The position numbers were made by a program, and so were the translations under genes. A stretch of 64,000 bases of DNA from Gerris lacustris. Lineage: Eukaryota > Arthropoda > Insecta > Hemiptera > Gerridae. The stretch spans positions 73,319,131 through 73,383,130 of the forward strand of contig OX578279.1 in assembly GCA_951217055.1 (NCBI GenBank), given 5' to 3'. Of this stretch, positions 62,481-64,000 are shown in pieces. Positions within the stretch are counted from its first letter, which is position 1. Each line of letters starts with the position of its first letter. The notes under the pieces were generated by a model that saw nothing but the letters and a program-made list of their open reading frames with translations, was not told where the DNA came from and searched no databases.

Positions 62481-63010
62481 CGTGCCGAATTTTGTGCAAA
62501 TCGGTTCAGCTATTCAGAAGGAAACTTTTGTACCCCGTTCTCTTGTGTACCAATTTGGACTATTTCAGATTTATACCTCTCTGCGGTTGGTCACTATGTC
62601 CGTGCCGAATTTTGTGCAAATAGGTTCAGCTATTCAGAAGGAAACTTTTGTACCCCGTTGTCTTGTGTACCAATTTGGACTATTTCAGATTTATACCTTC
62701 CTGTGGTTATTCACATTGACCGTGCTGAATTTTGTGCGAATCGGTTCAGCTACCCAGCAGGAAACTTTTGTACCCCGTACCCCGTACCCCTGTGTACCAA
62801 TTTGGTCTATTTCAGATTTATACCTTCCTGTGGTTGTTCACATTGACCGTGCTGAATTTTGTGCGAATCGGTTCAGCTACCCAGCAGGAAACTTTTGTAC
62901 CCCGTACCCCTGTGTACCAATTTGGTCTATTTCAGATTTATACCTTCCTGTGGTTGTTCACATTGACCGTGCTGAATTTTGTGCGGATCGGTTCAGCCGT
63001 CCAGGAGGAG
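62440..63010 (+). repeat. 120-bp tandem satellite, about five copies
   Basis: Unit markers 'gaattttgtgcaaatcggtt', 'ggaaacttttgtacc' and 'gtgtaccaatttgg'; spacing 120 bp, with one unit lengthened by an extra 'accccgt'. 120 is divisible by three, so long frames stay open on the plus strand in more than one register. There is no domain, and I do not consider them genes. Confidence 0.85.
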
Positions 63011-63097
63011 TATGCGTCCAAACAAATGCAAAGTGTAGTATAAAAGCTTCGCTTCGCTCAGCTCAATAAAAGAAATATAATATTGTTACGAAGTACT

Positions 63098-63645
63098 AGT
63101 CCAGAAGATAGTGTGCAAAAAAGTTTCTGACTAATATCAAGATAGAATTTTGTGTACAAGTAAATCTTTCAGTGACTGTTAAAAATATGTGGTCGGCTAA
63201 GTTCGTCTGCGGAACATAGCTTATAGCTTGGCAATATGCATTTGGAAAAAAAAAAAAAAAAAACTGTGGAGAGCGGCCATGTCCCGCCAATGGTGGAAAT
63301 CAAGTTGATTTTAGTTTGTCCCTTGATATGATAGGTTAGATATTCAAATATTACTCCAAATCAAAGTGATCACTTAAAGCAAGGGACGAATTAACATCAA
63401 CTTAATTTTTGGTCAACTAACTAATTTTATTCTGAGGATCATGAAAATCACATTGTCCACCATAATTGGTGGGACATGGTCGCTCTCTACCGGTTTGTTT
63501 TTTTCAAATACCTATTTCCAAACTATGTTCCGCAGACGAAGTTAGCTGACTACATATTCTTAAAAAACACTTAAGTGATTAACTTGTACAAAAAACTCTA
63601 GCTTGATGCTGGTAAGATACTTTCTTGCACGCTATCTCCTAGACT
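63098..63645. mobile_element. Foldback family F, copy 4
   Basis: Left arm 63098-63310, right arm about 63400-63645, with the family's 'agtccaga/gagatag', 'ggtcggctaagttcgtctgc' and 'cctgagtac' blocks (the last decayed). Interior loop as in copy 3. Confidence 0.8.
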
Positions 63646-64000
63646 ATACGGAAAATCGTAAAAATAATTGCTTTTACAAGACAAAGAATAATAATAATTA
63701 TACATACGTTCATCCTTTTCCCTGTAGAGAACTATTTGTAATTTCGCACATTATAATATATGTGCCTATTTTCTCCTTCATCTTTAAATTATAAAGATTA
63801 TAATGTTGCACCATCGTCAGTTCAACAATGATCATAAATTGTTTTGTTGTGGTTTTGATCAACAACATTGTTTATTCAAATTAAAATGTGACCTTGAATT
63901 CTATATGTTCAATTGTATGTCTGTGATTGTTTATAATATCTCAATTGTTTTATTACGATGTCCGTATAAATATACGTTACTACCACTTCTACCATTACTA
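63646..64000. other. Window end, no gene seen
   Basis: AT-rich, no feature recognised. Confidence 0.3.

Noticed and set aside
62416..63069. 217-codon open frame
   Set aside because: Arises from a 120-bp satellite whose unit is divisible by three; no start context, domain or splice signals.

Overview
The window is nuclear DNA of an insect. It is very AT-rich and crowded with transposon debris, (TA)n tracts and foldback elements, and its only convincing protein-coding genes are spliced major-facilitator (MFS) sugar-porter transporters of the insect 'facilitated trehalose transporter Tret1-like' type. The short three-exon genes and the mixture of Penelope-like, LINE, tRNA-SINE, hAT-, piggyBac-, Harbinger- and pogo-type repeats fit a repeat-rich genome such as a beetle's, but the order cannot be fixed from this sequence alone.

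All five transporter loci lie on the minus strand, so transcription runs from high to low coordinates: A (4422-6881), B (15727-18030), C (27272-28415, one exon visible), D (31502-36642) and E (49700-51207, first exon not found). A, B and D can be assembled completely from consensus splice sites: a tiny first coding exon ending in phase 1, a 178- or 184-nt second exon ending in phase 2, and a long third exon carrying most of the 12-helix transporter. Proteins of 473, 475 and 455 residues result. A and E form one subgroup (178-nt exon 2); B and D share the 184-nt form. B and D also share a TATA box and, about 60 nt downstream, an identical 27-nt block containing the palindrome TGGCCAAAATGGCCA.

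The most interesting point is locus C: an intact terminal exon with a good acceptor site but no exon 1 or 2 in the 3.1 kb before D's terminal exon. D's exons 1-2 are phase-compatible with both terminal exons, so C and D may be one gene with alternative 3' terminal exons and hence alternative transport cores. Across all five proteins, positions that contact hexose in GLUT1/XylE (the Gln pair and Asn of helix 7, the Trp of helix 10) are replaced, so the substrate should not be assumed to be trehalose or glucose.

Region by region: 0-4 kb Penelope-like remnant and a tandem duplication; 4.4-6.9 kb gene A; 7-15.7 kb MITEs, minisatellite, (TA)n and foldback repeats; 15.7-18.3 kb gene B and promoter; 18.3-27 kb repeats, including a hAT-like element with an 8-bp target duplication; 27.3-36.9 kb the C/D locus with nested inverted repeats in its introns; 37-49 kb LINE tails, SINE, palindromes and a Harbinger-like MITE; 49.7-51.2 kb gene E; 51.3-64 kb (TA)n, nested MITEs, a tRNA/5S-like SINE, a 138-bp perfect palindrome, a second hAT-like element and a 120-bp satellite. 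No rRNA gene, convincing functional tRNA gene, or CRISPR array was seen.
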